Of a stretch of DNA of 64,000 nucleotides, positions 42,877 to 55,320 are shown in pieces (position 1 is the first letter of the stretch; every line of letters begins with the position of its first letter). A program made the position numbers and the translations under genes. Source of the stretch: Acanthosepion pharaonis (Eukaryota; Mollusca; Cephalopoda; Sepiida; Sepiidae). The notes beneath the pieces are model-generated. The model saw nothing but the letters and a program-made list of their open reading frames with translations, had not been told where the DNA came from and did no database searches. The stretch covers positions 2,486,904 to 2,550,903 of the forward strand of contig CAHIKZ030000954.1 of assembly GCA_903632075.3 (NCBI GenBank), given 5' to 3'.

Positions 42877-43407
42877 TATAAAATTTGGAGAAAGTAGGAG
42901 TCTGGCTGTAAACAATGTGTAGAGAGGAGGAGGAAAGCCCTGCTGCAAACAATATGGAGAGAAGGGGAGAAGAGAGGAGAATAAAAGTCCTGCTGTATAC
43001 AAGGTGTAGAGAGGAGGAGGAAAGCTCTTCTATAAACAATGTGTAGAGAGGGGGGGAAAAGGGAGAAGGAGGAAGAAAGCCTTGTTGTAAACAATATGAA
43101 GAGAAGGGGAGAAGAGAAGAGGAGGAAAGCTCTGCTGTAAATAATATGGAGAGAGGAGGAGGAGGAAAGCTCTGCTGTAAAAAATGTGTACCTGCTATAA
43201 ATAATATGGAGAGAGGAGGTGAAGAGAGGAGGAAAGTATTGCTGTAAAAAATGCGTAGAGGTGGGGAAAAAAGAGAAAAAAAGAATACCATGATGCAATC
43301 AGTGTGAAGAATGGAGGACAGATAAGAAGTGGGGAAGCCCTGCTGAAAACAATGTGTGAAGATGAGGGAGAAGAAAACTAGTTCTAAACAGTGTGAACAA
43401 AGGAGGG

Positions 43408-43476
<69 letters not shown>

Positions 43477-43528
43477 TTTTACTATAAACAATGTATAGAA
43501 TGTACTCCTACTTTCTCCAAATTTTATA
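42877..43528. repeat. Purine-rich minisatellite inside a 25-bp inverted repeat
   Basis: TATAAAATTTGGAGAAAGTA + GGAGT at 42877-42901 is perfectly inverted at 43504-43528. Between them are irregular units of the form GAGAGGAGGAGGAAAGC, TCTGCTGTAAACAATGTG. A (GA)n tract of about 60 bases lies at 43412-43474. The Ser/Leu/Phe-rich open frames on the minus strand are a consequence of the repeat. Confidence 0.85.
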
Positions 43529-44690
43529 AAGGGCAGAAAACCTGGCTATAAACCACATAGGGAGGTGGAAGTTTGGTAGTTGTAAATAATGTGGCAGTTT
43601 GTCTTTTGACAAAAAATAGAAATGATAAACTTACCGTAGCTATCAAAATAATTATGCAATGTCCTGGAATTTGTTGTAACAGCTGCTTGCTCGAAAGGAT
43701 TTGCTAAAAAAGCTGTAACAACAACAACAACAACAACAACAAAAATGTTTTTATTCAAGCAGAAGAATCGATAATAATAGGATGGGAAAAAAAGGAAGAA
43801 AGTTTCCCTTTTTATCAGGAATTGTGTGACAGCATCTGAATTTCAAAAATTTAAATTATAAAATGTCTATAAAAGCAGCCGACATTGATTCAACTTCTTT
43901 TTTTATTACTCCTCCCGCCTTTTTATCTTTCGGATATCTCAGACCACAAACATTTAAGTTCTATTTCACGATTTTGTTTAGTTCCCCAGAATGATCAATA
44001 GAGAGTAGAGATGTTCAAAGTGGAAGAAAAAGATATTTTCATATTGTTCATTACAAGTTTTTGGGTACATTCATTGATACATGTGGGGTACAATCTGGGT
44101 GCTCATCATACCACATATCACATTACATTGCTTATTACATATAACTTATATATCACATCTAATAAATGCTAATGTCGGCGTGTCAGACTTTTTCAATTAA
44201 AAGGACACAACTCTTTAACTTTTAAATATCTCATCTTCTTTGTCTATATAATAAATGTGAATGACAGTGTGTCACACTTTTTTTCAACTTTACTCCTAGA
44301 GCCCAATATATCATACCATTTTGGAATCAGGTCGACTTCGTGAGCAAATTAAAAACATTCCGGGTCGCATCTGGACCTGCAATCCTAAAATTGTGGATTC
44401 CCAAGTTTTCATTACTGTATCGCACCCGGCCGGAAGTTACTGCCGGCTACTCGAACATCTAAAAGCGTCTCCGCGGAAAACATAACGAATGCCGTTAACT
44501 TCCGGTGACTAAGCGTTTTTCAGTCAACGTCTCACACAAACTAAGAAAAAACGAAACATTTACATATACTAACTTTCCTAACCAAAAACAATTACCAGAA
44601 ACTACTTTATATACACATGGTGTCCGAATGGAACCCATGTGTACAATAAAAAGTAGAAGGTAATTTTCAGTCATCACCCCAAATATATCG
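43529..44690. other. Unassigned DNA with (AAC)n
   Basis: (AAC)n at about 43719-43743. 44158-44300 holds two similar segments (TAATAAATGCTAATG...GTGTCAGACTTTTT and TAATAAATGTGAATG...GTGTCACACTTTTT); the second starts TCTATATAA, as Helitron 5' ends often do, but no 3' hairpin/CTRR end was found. Confidence 0.4.
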
Positions 44691-44820
44691 CTGACAGGCT
44701 ACGTTGCCGACCTCAGCCTATATATACACAGCGGATTTTTCCACCAAATTATTCTCCTCGGCTGAATTTTGGCCTCGGGGTTGAGCGACGAGCTCCCTCC
44801 TCTCACCTACGCTGACCACA

Positions 44821-45670
44821 CGAAGCAGCAGCAGCCAAGGCCAGCAGACATCAGCAGCAGCTAGAGCCAGCAGAGCAGTCCGGCCTATCAGCCCAGACAT
44901 CATCAGCAGCAGCAGCAGAGCCAGCCAGACATCAGCAGCAGCCAAGGCCAGCAGACCGCAGCAGCAGCCAAGGCCAGCAGACATCAGCAGCAGCTAGAGC
45001 CAGCAGAGCAGTCCGGCCTCCGCAGCAGCAGCAGCTAGAGCCAGCAGAGCAGTCCGGCCTCCTCATCAGCAGCAGCCAAGGCCAGACATCAGCAGTAGCC
45101 AAGGCCAGCAGACATCAGCAGCAGCCAAGGCCAGCAGACATCAGCAGCAGCTAGAGCCAGCAGAGCAGTCCGGCCTCCACATCAGCAGCAGCAGCAGCTA
45201 GAGCCAGCAGAGCAGTCCGGCCTCCTCATCAGCAGCAGCCAAGGCCAGACATCAGCAGTAGCCAAGGCCAGCAGACATCAGCAGCAGCCAAGGCCAGCAG
45301 ACATCAGCAGCAGCTAGAGCCAGCAGAGCAGTCCGGCCTCCACATCAGCAGCAGCAGCAGCTAGAGCCAGCAGAGCAGTCGCCTCGGCCAGCAGCAGCAG
45401 CCAAGGCCAGACATCAGCAGTAGCCAAGGCCAGCAGACATCAGCAGCAGCAAGGCCAGCAGACATCAGCAGCAGCTAGAGCCAGCAGAGCAGTCCGGCCT
45501 CCACATCAGCAGCAGCAGCAGCTAGAGCCAGCAGAGCAGTCCGGCCTCCTCATCAGCAGCAGCCAAGGCCAGACATCAGCAGTAGCCAAGGCCAGCAGAC
45601 ATCAGCAGCAGCCAAGGCCAGCAGACATCAGCAGCTAGAGCCAGCAGAGCAGTCCAGCTTCATCGTCAGC
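44821..45670 (+). repeat. CAG-rich higher-order satellite inside the LTR
   Basis: Monomers of type CAGCAGCAGCCAAGGCCAG, ACATCAGCAGCAGCTAGAGC and CAGAGCAGTCCGGCCTCC are ordered into larger units. The landmark CCGGCCTCC.C occurs at about 45013, 45170, 45333 and 45493, a period of about 157-163 bp. Unit lengths are not all multiples of three and stops occur, so it is not a protein repeat. Confidence 0.9.
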
Positions 45671-45690
45671 AGCAGCGACGCAGATATCAG

Positions 45691-45868
45691 CAGCCTATCC
45701 TCGGCTACATGATATGCACTAGCCTATCCTCGGTTACATGATATGCACTAGTCTATCCTCGGCTACATGATATGCACTAGCCTACACTCGGTGCATGATA
45801 TGCACTAACTATCCTCGGTTACATGATATGCAATAGTCTGCCCTCGATTACATAATATGCAATAGTCC
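45691..45868 (+). repeat. 29-bp tandem repeat inside the LTR
   Basis: About six units of CCTATCCTCGG(C/T)TACATG + ATATGCACTAG, starting at 45694, 45723 and 45752, then degrading. Confidence 0.9.
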
Positions 45869-46327
45869 TTTTTCAGGACTAACCTAGCCGCGTCCTTTTA
45901 TTAGAACTACCAAGCTGCGATCCCGCACGACAGTCTACCCAAGGACGAACTGACTACACCACAGCACTGTCCGCGTCGATCCTCTCTCTGCAAGCGCCGA
46001 CGCACCCTTTACTCAAGTACAGACATCCAGGGATCGACTGGACCTCGAACATCGCTGTTTCCATTCGGCCTACCTCCAAGCTGTCGCCTTGAAACCTGAC
46101 AACGCTCCTTCAAGACTACACGACCGAACTACTACAAACGATTATCTGTATATATTCGTGCCAGATTTATTTAATAAAATTTGGCTTAAACTTTTACATC
46201 CTCGTTTTTGTTGTCCTTGCTTCGATCGTATTACCTTATATTATTTTTCCGTTTGCGGGGTTAACAGTCAACCTGCTTAGCGCCGCAACAAGTGGTGACC
46301 CCGACGTGATATTTACGATCGAGCAAG

Positions 46328-46762
46328 ATGGCAACTGACGAGTGGGAACAGAACACTCTCATAAATGTGGCAATGCCACTCACAAACCTCCCTCCGTACA
46401 ACGAGCAGAACACCAAGAACTGGTTTTTTGCAGCTGGAAGCCATTTTCTCGGTACGGAGAATAACATCACAACAAGCAAAATTCGCCAACGTGGTACAAG
46501 TTTTGCCACCTTCAGTTGTCGACGAAGTAGCCGACATCTTGGAACACGTACCCGAGCAGGAGCCATATACTCGCCTCAAGGATGCTATTCTGAAACGAAC
46601 CGGCCGTTCGGACGAGGAACTGCTCCGGGAACCTTTTACCCACGTCACCAGGGGGCGACAGAACACCCTCACAGCTTCTACGCTTCATGAGGAGCCGACT
46701 GGGGAAACATTCCATGGCCGAATCAATCTTGCGCGAAATTTAGTGATTAAATTTGGATTTTA
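46328..46762 (+). pseudogene. Truncated, frameshifted gag of the LTR retrotransposon
   Basis: The frame from 46328 begins MATDEWEQ and continues to NTKNWFFAAGSHF. From about 46425 the homology moves to another frame (ITSQQAKFANVVQVLPPSV, VADILEHVPEQEPYTRLKDA, ILKRTGRSDEE). This is the N-terminal gag domain seen in many animal gypsy-like elements (W...E..F...GI......F..VV..LPP.V..EV.DI). An extra T in the T-run near 46425-46430 explains the shift. After LLRE the sequence no longer resembles gag and stops at 46761; no protease, RT or 3' LTR follows. So the element is a 5' fragment. Confidence 0.8.
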
Positions 46763-47117
46763 AAATTGCCAGTTTTTAATTTTAATATTAAATTTTATCA
46801 TATAATTTTATAATTATTGGTTAGTATAAATTATTTTTAATACTACACGTATTTTAAAGATCTGAATAGCTATTATAACATGATTTCGTTGTCAAGCTTT
46901 TGAATCTTTCTATACTTGGTTTTTGATTGGTTATTCTAGCTTTTGTAACAATGTTTCCCCCTAGTGTAGGATCGTTAATTAATTTGAAACTTTTAAATCC
47001 ATTTATTTTATCTTCAACATCATCACTTGATAAGACACCGAGTGTGTTGAAACTAAATGGCTATTTTTGTAGTGATTTTATAACATACTTATGTTAGAAT
47101 TTTTTTTATAAATAATA

Positions 47118-47122
<5 letters not shown>
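46763..47122. other. Unassigned AT-rich DNA
   Basis: No feature recognised. Confidence 0.4.

Positions 47123-47178
<56 letters not shown>
47123..47178. repeat. (TA)n microsatellite
   Basis: TA run at the 3' end of the minus-strand SINE-like repeat that follows. Confidence 0.95.
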
Positions 47179-47179
<1 letters not shown>

Positions 47180-47182
<3 letters not shown>

Positions 47183-47424
47183 AATACACTCTTAAGTAGG
47201 TGCCGGAGGGGATCATCAGTGATGTAATTTGACTTGGTTCATCAGGGAGTTTCGGGTCTTTCAACATCATACTCCCCATCACCAAGTCGACCCAATCAGG
47301 ATAGATCAATCCCTGATCCCCACTCTCAATCAAAAGCTAACAGTACTCTGGCCTTTTAATGAAAAGATGGAGAAAGACCCTGTTTTCCACTCAATTGGAT
47401 GTTTGTAACAACCAATCCACTGCG

Positions 47425-47428
<4 letters not shown>
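47180..47428 (-). repeat. SINE-like repeat with box A head
   Basis: Minus strand starts TAGCGCAGTGGATTGGTTG (box A-like, TAGCGCAGTGG) at about 47425 and ends in the (TA)n tract. Box B is not clear. It includes GAAACTCCCTGATGAACC and CTGATGATCCCCTCCGG. Confidence 0.55.
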
Positions 47429-48418
<990 letters not shown>

Positions 48419-48635
48419 CAGTAACCTCCTTACGTTTTTGTGGCTCTACTGACTTGCTTGGGGTGAAAAATTTAAATGTCAATCATTATCTACTGTCTTC
48501 TTGATTCCTCTTCTTTTATTGTTCCCACTCCTCAAAAATATCTCTTTCTTTTCTTATTCTTTCACACTCTGTAACCTCTTCTGTCTTAGTGGCTTTACTG
48601 CCTTGCTTGGGGGGAACTTGATTAAAAAAAATAAA
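48419..48635 (+). repeat. Two stacked LINE 3' tails
   Basis: 48419-48471 (CAGTAACCTCCT...GTGGCTCTACTGACTTGC, TTGGGGTGAAA) and 48575-48635 (CTGTAACCTCTTCTGTCTTAG, TGGCTTTACTGCCTTGCTTG then A-run) both match the 3' tail of the LINE at 15241-18009. Spacing is about 155 bp. Only tails remain. Confidence 0.75.
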
Positions 48636-48704
48636 GCTCACCATTATTGGTGAGAAGTAAAATGTAAAAAAAAAATGCTTTTAGAATAAATATGTTATAA
48701 AATA

Positions 48705-49223
48705 AAATAAGACATATCTTGGCTGATTTGCAGGCAAATAAAATAACATACTTAAGAGCGAGAGCCGGATGTGAACAGGACAAGGCCCCGTCACAAAATG
48801 AACATTATCGTCGTATACGCATAAGCCCGACGCACGAGTTCCGGTCGAAAAATAAAATAATATATTAAAGTGTTTCTATTTTTCGACCAATAAAAATGCT
48901 TCCCTCCTAATTATACTCGCGTCGTTTTACGAGCCTGTTAAGCCATAAAAAACGCCATAAAAGGGGTCACACGGAAGTACAAGAGCAGTCAACAGGAGGC
49001 CAGGGAAGAGACCTGTCACGGTTAGGATGAGCGGTCAGCAGCAGTAGCGCCACGCCTACCAGCGATAACTACTATGAGAGATCAACCCAGATCGGCAGCC
49101 GGCTTATGAACTATACCACAAGGTAGCTGTCCCAAAGCCACACGTTTCTATTGAAATAAATCACGTAAATCTATTTCTGCTGTTGTCGTATTTCTTTCTT
49201 GCAACCATACGCTTGTCTATAAC
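48705..49223 (+). mobile_element. LTR-like interspersed repeat, plus copy
   Basis: Plus-strand counterpart of 7554-8055, with which it shares the whole length at roughly 85-90% by eye. CCATAAAAG (48954) may be a TATA box and GAAATAAATC near 49154 holds the polyA signal. The right end is CGCTTGTCTATAAC. No coding region on either side, so probably a solo LTR. Confidence 0.65.
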
Positions 49224-49317
49224 TAATATAATTTTAATTAAAAATTTTGTATCCTACTAATAAGCAAACTAGTTGTATGAAACTAATGTTTTCTTGGTAT
49301 GACAGAACAATGTTAAT

Positions 49318-50915
49318 ATGAGTTTTTCATTATCAAGGGGTTTTTGCTTTGATGAAATTAGGGGTGTTTGTTACATGTCAAATTTTTGGAGTTGTGTGAG
49401 GTTGAGTCATTTTTTTTTTGTTTTTTGGTCTGGCTGCAATGGCTAAATTTATCAGGCTTGGTGTTGTTTTTTATTACTATCTGCTAAAACTCTAACTGAT
49501 TGAGGTTGTAATTCTGGTCCTTTTTGATGTTTATTTGTTTAGTTTTGTTTTTTTGTTGATGATTTCTTAAAGGGGTGTTAAGATTATGATTGGGTTGTAT
49601 TTTTTAAACCTATTATTTTAATTGAATTTGTTAATAGATTTTATATGGTATTTTGTAATTTTTATATGGTATTTTGTAATTTTTATATGGTATTGTGGAA
49701 GATAATGAGTCTTTATTTCCTTGTTTGAAATCATTGTAACATTCTGCAAAACAGATTTCAAATTTAGTCCCCCAACAATTTGAGTCATCAGATTTATTTA
49801 TTAAAACTTGGGATTTCCTGTTTAACAACTGTCAGCGATTAAAAGTTGCCATATTGAATCACATACATAGCATAAAGAAAAGGCAAAATGATTTTTTGTA
49901 CAAACCTGTTTATTATGCCCATTGCTTGGGAAAAAAACTCTGGCATTTTGGCCTTTCTCTTGCTTTTAAGCAAGAGAAAAGCCAAAATGCCACATGAAAA
50001 AGAAAATTAAGTTAAAATTTAAAAGAATTTAATTAAGTAGAAAGGAGTGAAAATTAACATCTTAAGCACCAAGACTTTTCCCCCAATCTGAGGGTTAGAA
50101 AAAAAAATAGTATCTACTTCAGTCTATTTTGGGTTTCGCTCTATCTAGCTATCTTGGTCTGTTTCTTCAGTGGAAATATATCTCAGAAATTGTTAAACTC
50201 CTCAGTTATTGAGCAAGGATATCCATTGTTACGAACCTGTACATTTCAATAATATCAGAAACAGAAATCAGACACCTCTATCTAAATATTTTTGGCATTT
50301 AAAAGAAACAAATAAAACACCAAAAGTAAAATGGAAAATAATAAATAGAACAAGAACTTGTAGAACCTGGGATGGACCATGCCCTTTATGCCTACATGAA
50401 AAACTGCACATTATCAAGTTTCTAAAAAATGAAAATTTATTAAATCAAAGAAATGAAATAACGGTTTTTTGAAGACACCACCAAATATTTGCCTTAAATA
50501 ATTAGCATTTTATAAATGGTCAAAAAAGAAAAAAAAAATTTCCACAATACCATATAAAAATTACAAAATACCATATAAAATCTATTAACAAATTCAATTA
50601 AAATAATAGGTTTAAAAAATACAACCCAATCATAATCTTAACACCCCTTTAAGAAATCATCAACAAAAAAACAAAACTAAACAAATAAACATCAAAAAGG
50701 ACCAGAACTACAACATCAATCAGTTAGAGTTTTAGCAGATAGTAATAAAAAAAAACAACAGAGCCTGATAAAATTAGCCATTGTAACCAGACAAAAAAAC
50801 CAAAAAAACAAAAAACAACCCAACCTCACACAACTCCAAAAATTTGACATGTAACAAACACTGCTACTTTCATCAAAGCAGAAACCCACCCTCAATAATG
50901 AAAAACTAACCCCAG
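49318..50915. mobile_element. Head-to-head pair of Penelope-like 3' ends
   Basis: 49318-49692 is inverted at 50542-50915 (TTAATAGATTTTATATGGTA, AAAGGGGTGTTAAGATTATG, TAAAACTCTAACTGATTGA and others, over about 375 bp). The centre codes outward on both strands. Plus 50209-50472 contains TPLSKYFWHLKETN, VKWKIINRTRT, CPLCLHEKLHIIKF and NQRNEIT, a GIY-YIG C-terminus of Penelope-like type. Minus 49631-49828 contains KFEICFAECYNDFKQGNKD, in the corresponding position. So the arms are 3' UTRs of two copies facing away from each other. Confidence 0.7.
49941..49992. repeat. 52-bp near-perfect palindrome
   Basis: TGGCATTTTGGCCTTTCTCTTGC... is inverted as GCAAGAGAAAAGCCAAAATGCCA around a TTTTAA centre. 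It lies between the two outward-facing Penelope-like ends, about 150 bp from their symmetry centre. Confidence 0.85.
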
Positions 50916-51508
50916 ATTACACCTCCATTTCAAAACTATAAATGAGTAAAACATTTTGTTGCTTAGTTATTCCAGACATCACTTGAGGATAAAACTGCCA
51001 TCGAACAGTTAAGGCTTAATATTGAAATTAAACTTGAATACGGGTGACCAGTTTTGAAACAGTAATTTCTATGTCATGATGGAATCATATTTTTAATTAA
51101 TAATAATTATTTATATATATTAATTAAACAGAAAATAATCTTAATGCTTTCATAATTATATTTTACATGTACCAAGAAACAATATTTTGATTGTTAATCC
51201 CTAAATTTTATCCAGGTGAGGAAATTATATGTATCCATTTTAAGATCTGGTTCTAGTCAATTCATATATCATAAAAAGTATTGTTCAGAATCATGAAAAA
51301 ATTTTAAACAAAGCTGATTTTTTGAAAACTTGGACTTATATTAGGTATCACCAAAATGTGTGCACACTTTTAATAATGAAAACAAAAAACACTGCTTCCA
51401 ATTTTATCATGAACATACTGAAAATCAATCTAATACAATTCAAAAAAAGATTTTTGCTAAGAGCTGGTACTTTGATAATTTAATAAAACATTATTTTATG
51501 ACAGAAAA
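50916..51508. other. Unassigned AT-rich DNA
   Basis: Nothing recognised. Confidence 0.4.
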
Positions 51509-54500
51509 AAAAATCTATAATCATGATTTATTTTAAAAAATTACTTGTAATTGTTAGTACAAATCTGAAATTAATCCAGTTCATAACAAGATGAAGAATC
51601 AAAAATAGGTATAGTTTAATACCATTTTCAAATATGAACTGGATTTAAATTTTATTTTCATTTTAACTATATTTTTATACTGCAATAGAAATAAAAAAAA
51701 TTCTAGGTTTCATAAACTATTGCGTCAGAATTTTTATGCTGATGGATTGGGGAAGGGAAAACTCAAAAGTGTTGTACCCTAAACTCAATGTGAAAGAAGA
51801 AAAATGATAGAAATCTTGCCTATTGTAGCAGCATTTCACAGCGTCCCCAGGTAATAAAAGTTTAAGATTCAAACGAATTGCATTGTTGATTACATGAAAT
51901 GTCTCTCCTTGTAATAGTAACAGTATTGAATATTGTAACTATTTAATGTAGAAACATACTAATAGAACTAAAAAAACTATCGGGAGGGTGAAAAGGATTT
52001 CCTTTTTAGCTTTCCAGGAGGTGTCAAATGTTTTGTATTCTCATCCATCCAATCAGACAGGATCTACTACAATATTAAACATAAAAACTGGTCAACAAAG
52101 AGAAGCAGATTCCCTGTTTCTTGCCCTGACCATTTGAATTCCATTGGTTTCCCCCTCCACAATGAGTTTCTTGGTGAGTACAATTTACAACAATTGGTTA
52201 TATACAGTTAAAGATATTTATGTTTAAAAAATAAATTAATACTAGTTTCTAGATTAAAGTACAGAGGACAAATACAACTATACTTTTATATGGGGTTGAC
52301 AGTAGAAGACTAGTGTTGTTGGTTTATAACTTTGACAAATACTCACTGCTTACTATGTGTAAAAAAACCTTTATTTTCACTATGTTTAAAGGAAAATGTA
52401 TTACTTTTACAAATTTCAGATAAATAGTAAATTTAAGGATTATTTCAAAACCGTTCTCCAGGAAAATATTGGATTTTTAAGAGATTTTAAATTTCATTTT
52501 TTTCTTTTTTTTGTCTCTAATGAAGATTTGATGAGTGACCATAACAATGTTAAAAATGTCTAAAAACTAATTTAAATTATTTTTTACGGAAATAATATCA
52601 AAATGTAACTTAAAAGAAAACCATTTAAATTATTTAAAATGAGTTTTGTTTTATTTTGTATTATACCAATCTCTATATAATTTGCATACCCCAAATATTA
52701 ATCCAGAGTTTATTACGTCAAGGGAAACAACTCTTTCTATAAATGAAAGAGTTGTTTACCTTGGATTATGATTTTTATTTATTTATTTAGTTTTTTTTTT
52801 GTTTAAAGAGAAGGAAAAACAGAAATGAGTGACGCCTGTCAACCAAGAATTGAAATCTGTTATTGATATTCAATATTTATGGGGTGTTGAAATGCTTAAA
52901 AGCTGTGAATTAGAATAATAATGACTAAATATGTAAATTTGGTAACAATTGGTAAAATACGAAATATTCTTTGCTTGTTAGTTAAATTATTATATAAACA
53001 TATTTTGCTCATCTTTTGACTGGGAGCTTCATTACAATTTCATTGTAATGTTTTTATCTTTAACAGTGATTGCTTATAAGAGCAGCAAATCTCTCCCCTG
53101 AATCTACCAGGATTGTGTGGTGTTGTCTGTTGATGTCTGCTTCACAACACATGGAGCCACACCACACATAAAAAGAAGATAAATCCATTTATTTTAAATA
53201 ACATGACTATACACTAAAGAGTAAAGATGTTTAATGATTAAACTACAGAGTATTACGATGAACAGAAATAAGCATAAAATGTTGCTTTTGTCTAGACAAA
53301 GCCAGGTGTCTGGTTATAATATTTTTATTTTTTGTATCTGAGATCAGGATTTTGTTAATTTGATTCCAATCAGTGCATTCTAGTATAAGTGACTAATTTC
53401 ATTTGTTCTGGCATATATATAAGCAAGCAGCTGTTGTCTCAGGAAAAGCTCTAACAATAATTCCAAACTGGATTACATGTGTCGCAGTGTGCCCAAACAC
53501 CACTTCCACCTTTTCTTAAACAACCCCGGATATGCCGTCCGGTAGAGAAAGGTCACGGCCCTTGTGTGCTAAAAATAGCAACGACATCCTTTCAAACTGT
53601 CAGAAACACACAAAACTCAATTTTCGCCACTAAACAAAAATAAAAGACCTTTAATTTCGAACCGAAATTAATTTAAATACAGTCAACAAACACCGAACAC
53701 ACTTTCGACTGTAATTAATACAGCCCGGGATTAATTATATTCATTTACTTGTTTAGCGTCACCGCTTTCTCTTGTATGAACCGTCATATCTAGATCCCCG
53801 AGACTTCGCAGCGGTTTTTAGCCGGCTCTAAGACAAGCCAAGACCAACTTGGACCAGAAATTGTCTAAGCTTTGACCAGCTTGGACATGTTATGACCAAA
53901 ACATTGACTAAGCCTTGACCAGCTTGGACATGTTATGACCAATCTTTGACCAGTGACCCTATGCGGAAACGCTTGGGTTTTCCCATGAAAAACGACCTTG
54001 TGTCACTTCTTGACCCCTGTGGGAGTCAAGTCATCCCACGAAAAACGACCTTGTGTCACATCTTGACCTCGTGGAGTCAAGTAAATGCCAGCCCGGGGAG
54101 CAGCCCGCCTTCGGCATGTACCCATGGCAAAGTCTACGGACCATATCAGGACCTGCCAAGACCAGAACTTGACTAAGCTTTGACCAGCTAGGACATGTTA
54201 TGACCAAAACGTTGACTAAGCCTTGACCAACTTGGATATGTTATCTTTGACCAGTGACCCTATGCAGAAACGCTTGGGTTTTTCCTAAGAAAAACGACCT
54301 TGTGTCGCGACGGGGTCGGCAGTAATCCCACGAAAAACGACCTTGTGTCACATCTGACCTCGTGGGAGCTGGTAAATACCGCCAGCCCGGGAGCAGGAAG
54401 CTCCCCTGATTCACGACTTTGACGCCCCAGTCAAGTCGACCAAGCCTTCAGCTCTCCTGCACCTTCCAGCTCACTCCTGCAGCTTCCAGCACTCCTGCAG

Positions 54501-55320
54501 CTTCCAGCTCACTCCTGCACCTTCCAGCGGCCTCCAGCTCACCCCTGCGGCGCTCTACTGACGTCCCGCTACCTATTCCAGCACCCGCTGACGATCTAAT
54601 CCAGTGCCCACTGACGTCCAGCGCCCGTTATCGTCCGGACACCGTTCCCGAACAAACGACCTCTGTCGTCTTACCATCCACCGTTCGCAAATAAAGACAC
54701 GATTTCCATCGTCTACAACGGACCATCTGTGTTTGTCATCCTTCTTTGCTATTGCCATCTCCTTGCCTTTGTGTCCCCTTTTTAGTTGTACGGTCGATTG
54801 GCACTCACACCTCTCAGCCCGCTGCAACACATGCGTTAAAAATCTTACCTTGTGCAAATATGATCAGCCAATATGAATATATAGGATCAGTCTACATGGA
54901 TTAAAAGTGAAAAATTAAAATCCGAGTGTCATGTCCACAAATACAATATAATGCGAAGAAAATATTTATTTACATTGGCAAAAAGGAAAAACAGTTTGAA
55001 AGAAACATATATTTATGTACACATTAACATTTGTTTTTATATGATAATCATTGTCTTTGTTCAAATGTTTGACAAAATTTTCCATTTGTTAAAGTGTAGT
55101 TTGTAAACTTGGTCAATATAAAGTGTATATATATGTGTGTGTGTCTGAAGCACATTTTAACAGAGTGTATGTGTGGCTGCTGACTGAATGTGTGTATGTG
55201 AATGAAGAACATTAGCAGAAACGTATGTGTGCATGTGAGTGCTAATACATGAAATCTGATTATGATGGTTCCAAAAGGAAATAGAAATACAAATAGATGA
55301 TCAGACTTAATTTTTTCCAT
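51509..55320 (+). repeat. Segmental tandem duplication, copy A
   Basis: Parallel to 55325-57745 over its whole length apart from the LTR insertion. Shared blocks in order: CAGTTCATAACAAGATGAAG, GCATTTCACAGCGTCCC, TTTTGTATTCTCATCCATCC, AATTTACAACAATTGGTTAT, AACCGTTCTCCAGGA, AGAGCAGCAAATCT, AAGCCAGGTGTCTGGTTATA, TACATGGATTAAAAGTGAAA. About 90% identical by eye. No coding region; unit about 2.4 kb without the LTR. Confidence 0.93.
53480..54829 (+). mobile_element. 1350-bp solo LTR in duplication copy A
   Basis: Starts TGTCGCAGTG, ends GCTGCAACA, and is flanked by CATG at 53476-53479 and 54830-54833. Copy B has the empty site (GAATTACATGGGC near 57370), which proves the borders. AATAAA lies at 54690-54695. 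It contains internal repeats: TTGACCAGCTTGGACATGTT / TTATGACCAA (53870-54245), CGAAAAACGACCTTGTGTCA (three or more copies, 53990-54350) and CTCCTGCAGCTTCCAGC (54465-54530). The 91-codon Pro/Ser-rich frame at 54419-54694 follows the last of these and is not a credible gene. Confidence 0.9.

Larger units (their letters stand above)
44691..46290 (+). mobile_element. 5' LTR of a Ty3/gypsy-like retrotransposon
   Basis: Contains a TATA box (TATATATA, 44719-44726), then satellite arrays at 44821-45868, then an AATAAA signal (46173-46178), and ends GCCGCAACA at 46290. Two bases later TGGTGACCCCGACGTGA (46293-46309) is a primer-binding-site-like sequence, followed by gag. The R region between TATA and polyA signal is therefore about 1.4 kb. 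The left LTR border is not resolved and may lie some distance left of 44691. Confidence 0.75.

Noticed and set aside
42812..43298. Two overlapping 150-159-codon minus frames rich in Ser, Leu, Pro and Phe
   Set aside because: They follow the purine-rich minisatellite in two frames at once, with no start context or homologue.
44246..44480. Helitron 5' end
   Set aside because: TCTATATAA start is suggestive, but no hairpin plus CTRR 3' end or Rep/helicase trace was found.
44718..44984. Ala/Leu-rich minus frame over the CAG array
   Set aside because: It is the reverse translation of the satellite, overlaps the LTR promoter and is not conserved along the array.
44821..45868. CRISPR-like array
   Set aside because: Units are contiguous satellite monomers with no unique spacers, in a eukaryotic LTR.
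54419..54694. Pro/Ser-rich 91-codon frame
   Set aside because: It lies wholly inside the solo LTR and follows its CTCCTGCAGCTTCCAGC repeats; the antisense frames there are shadows.
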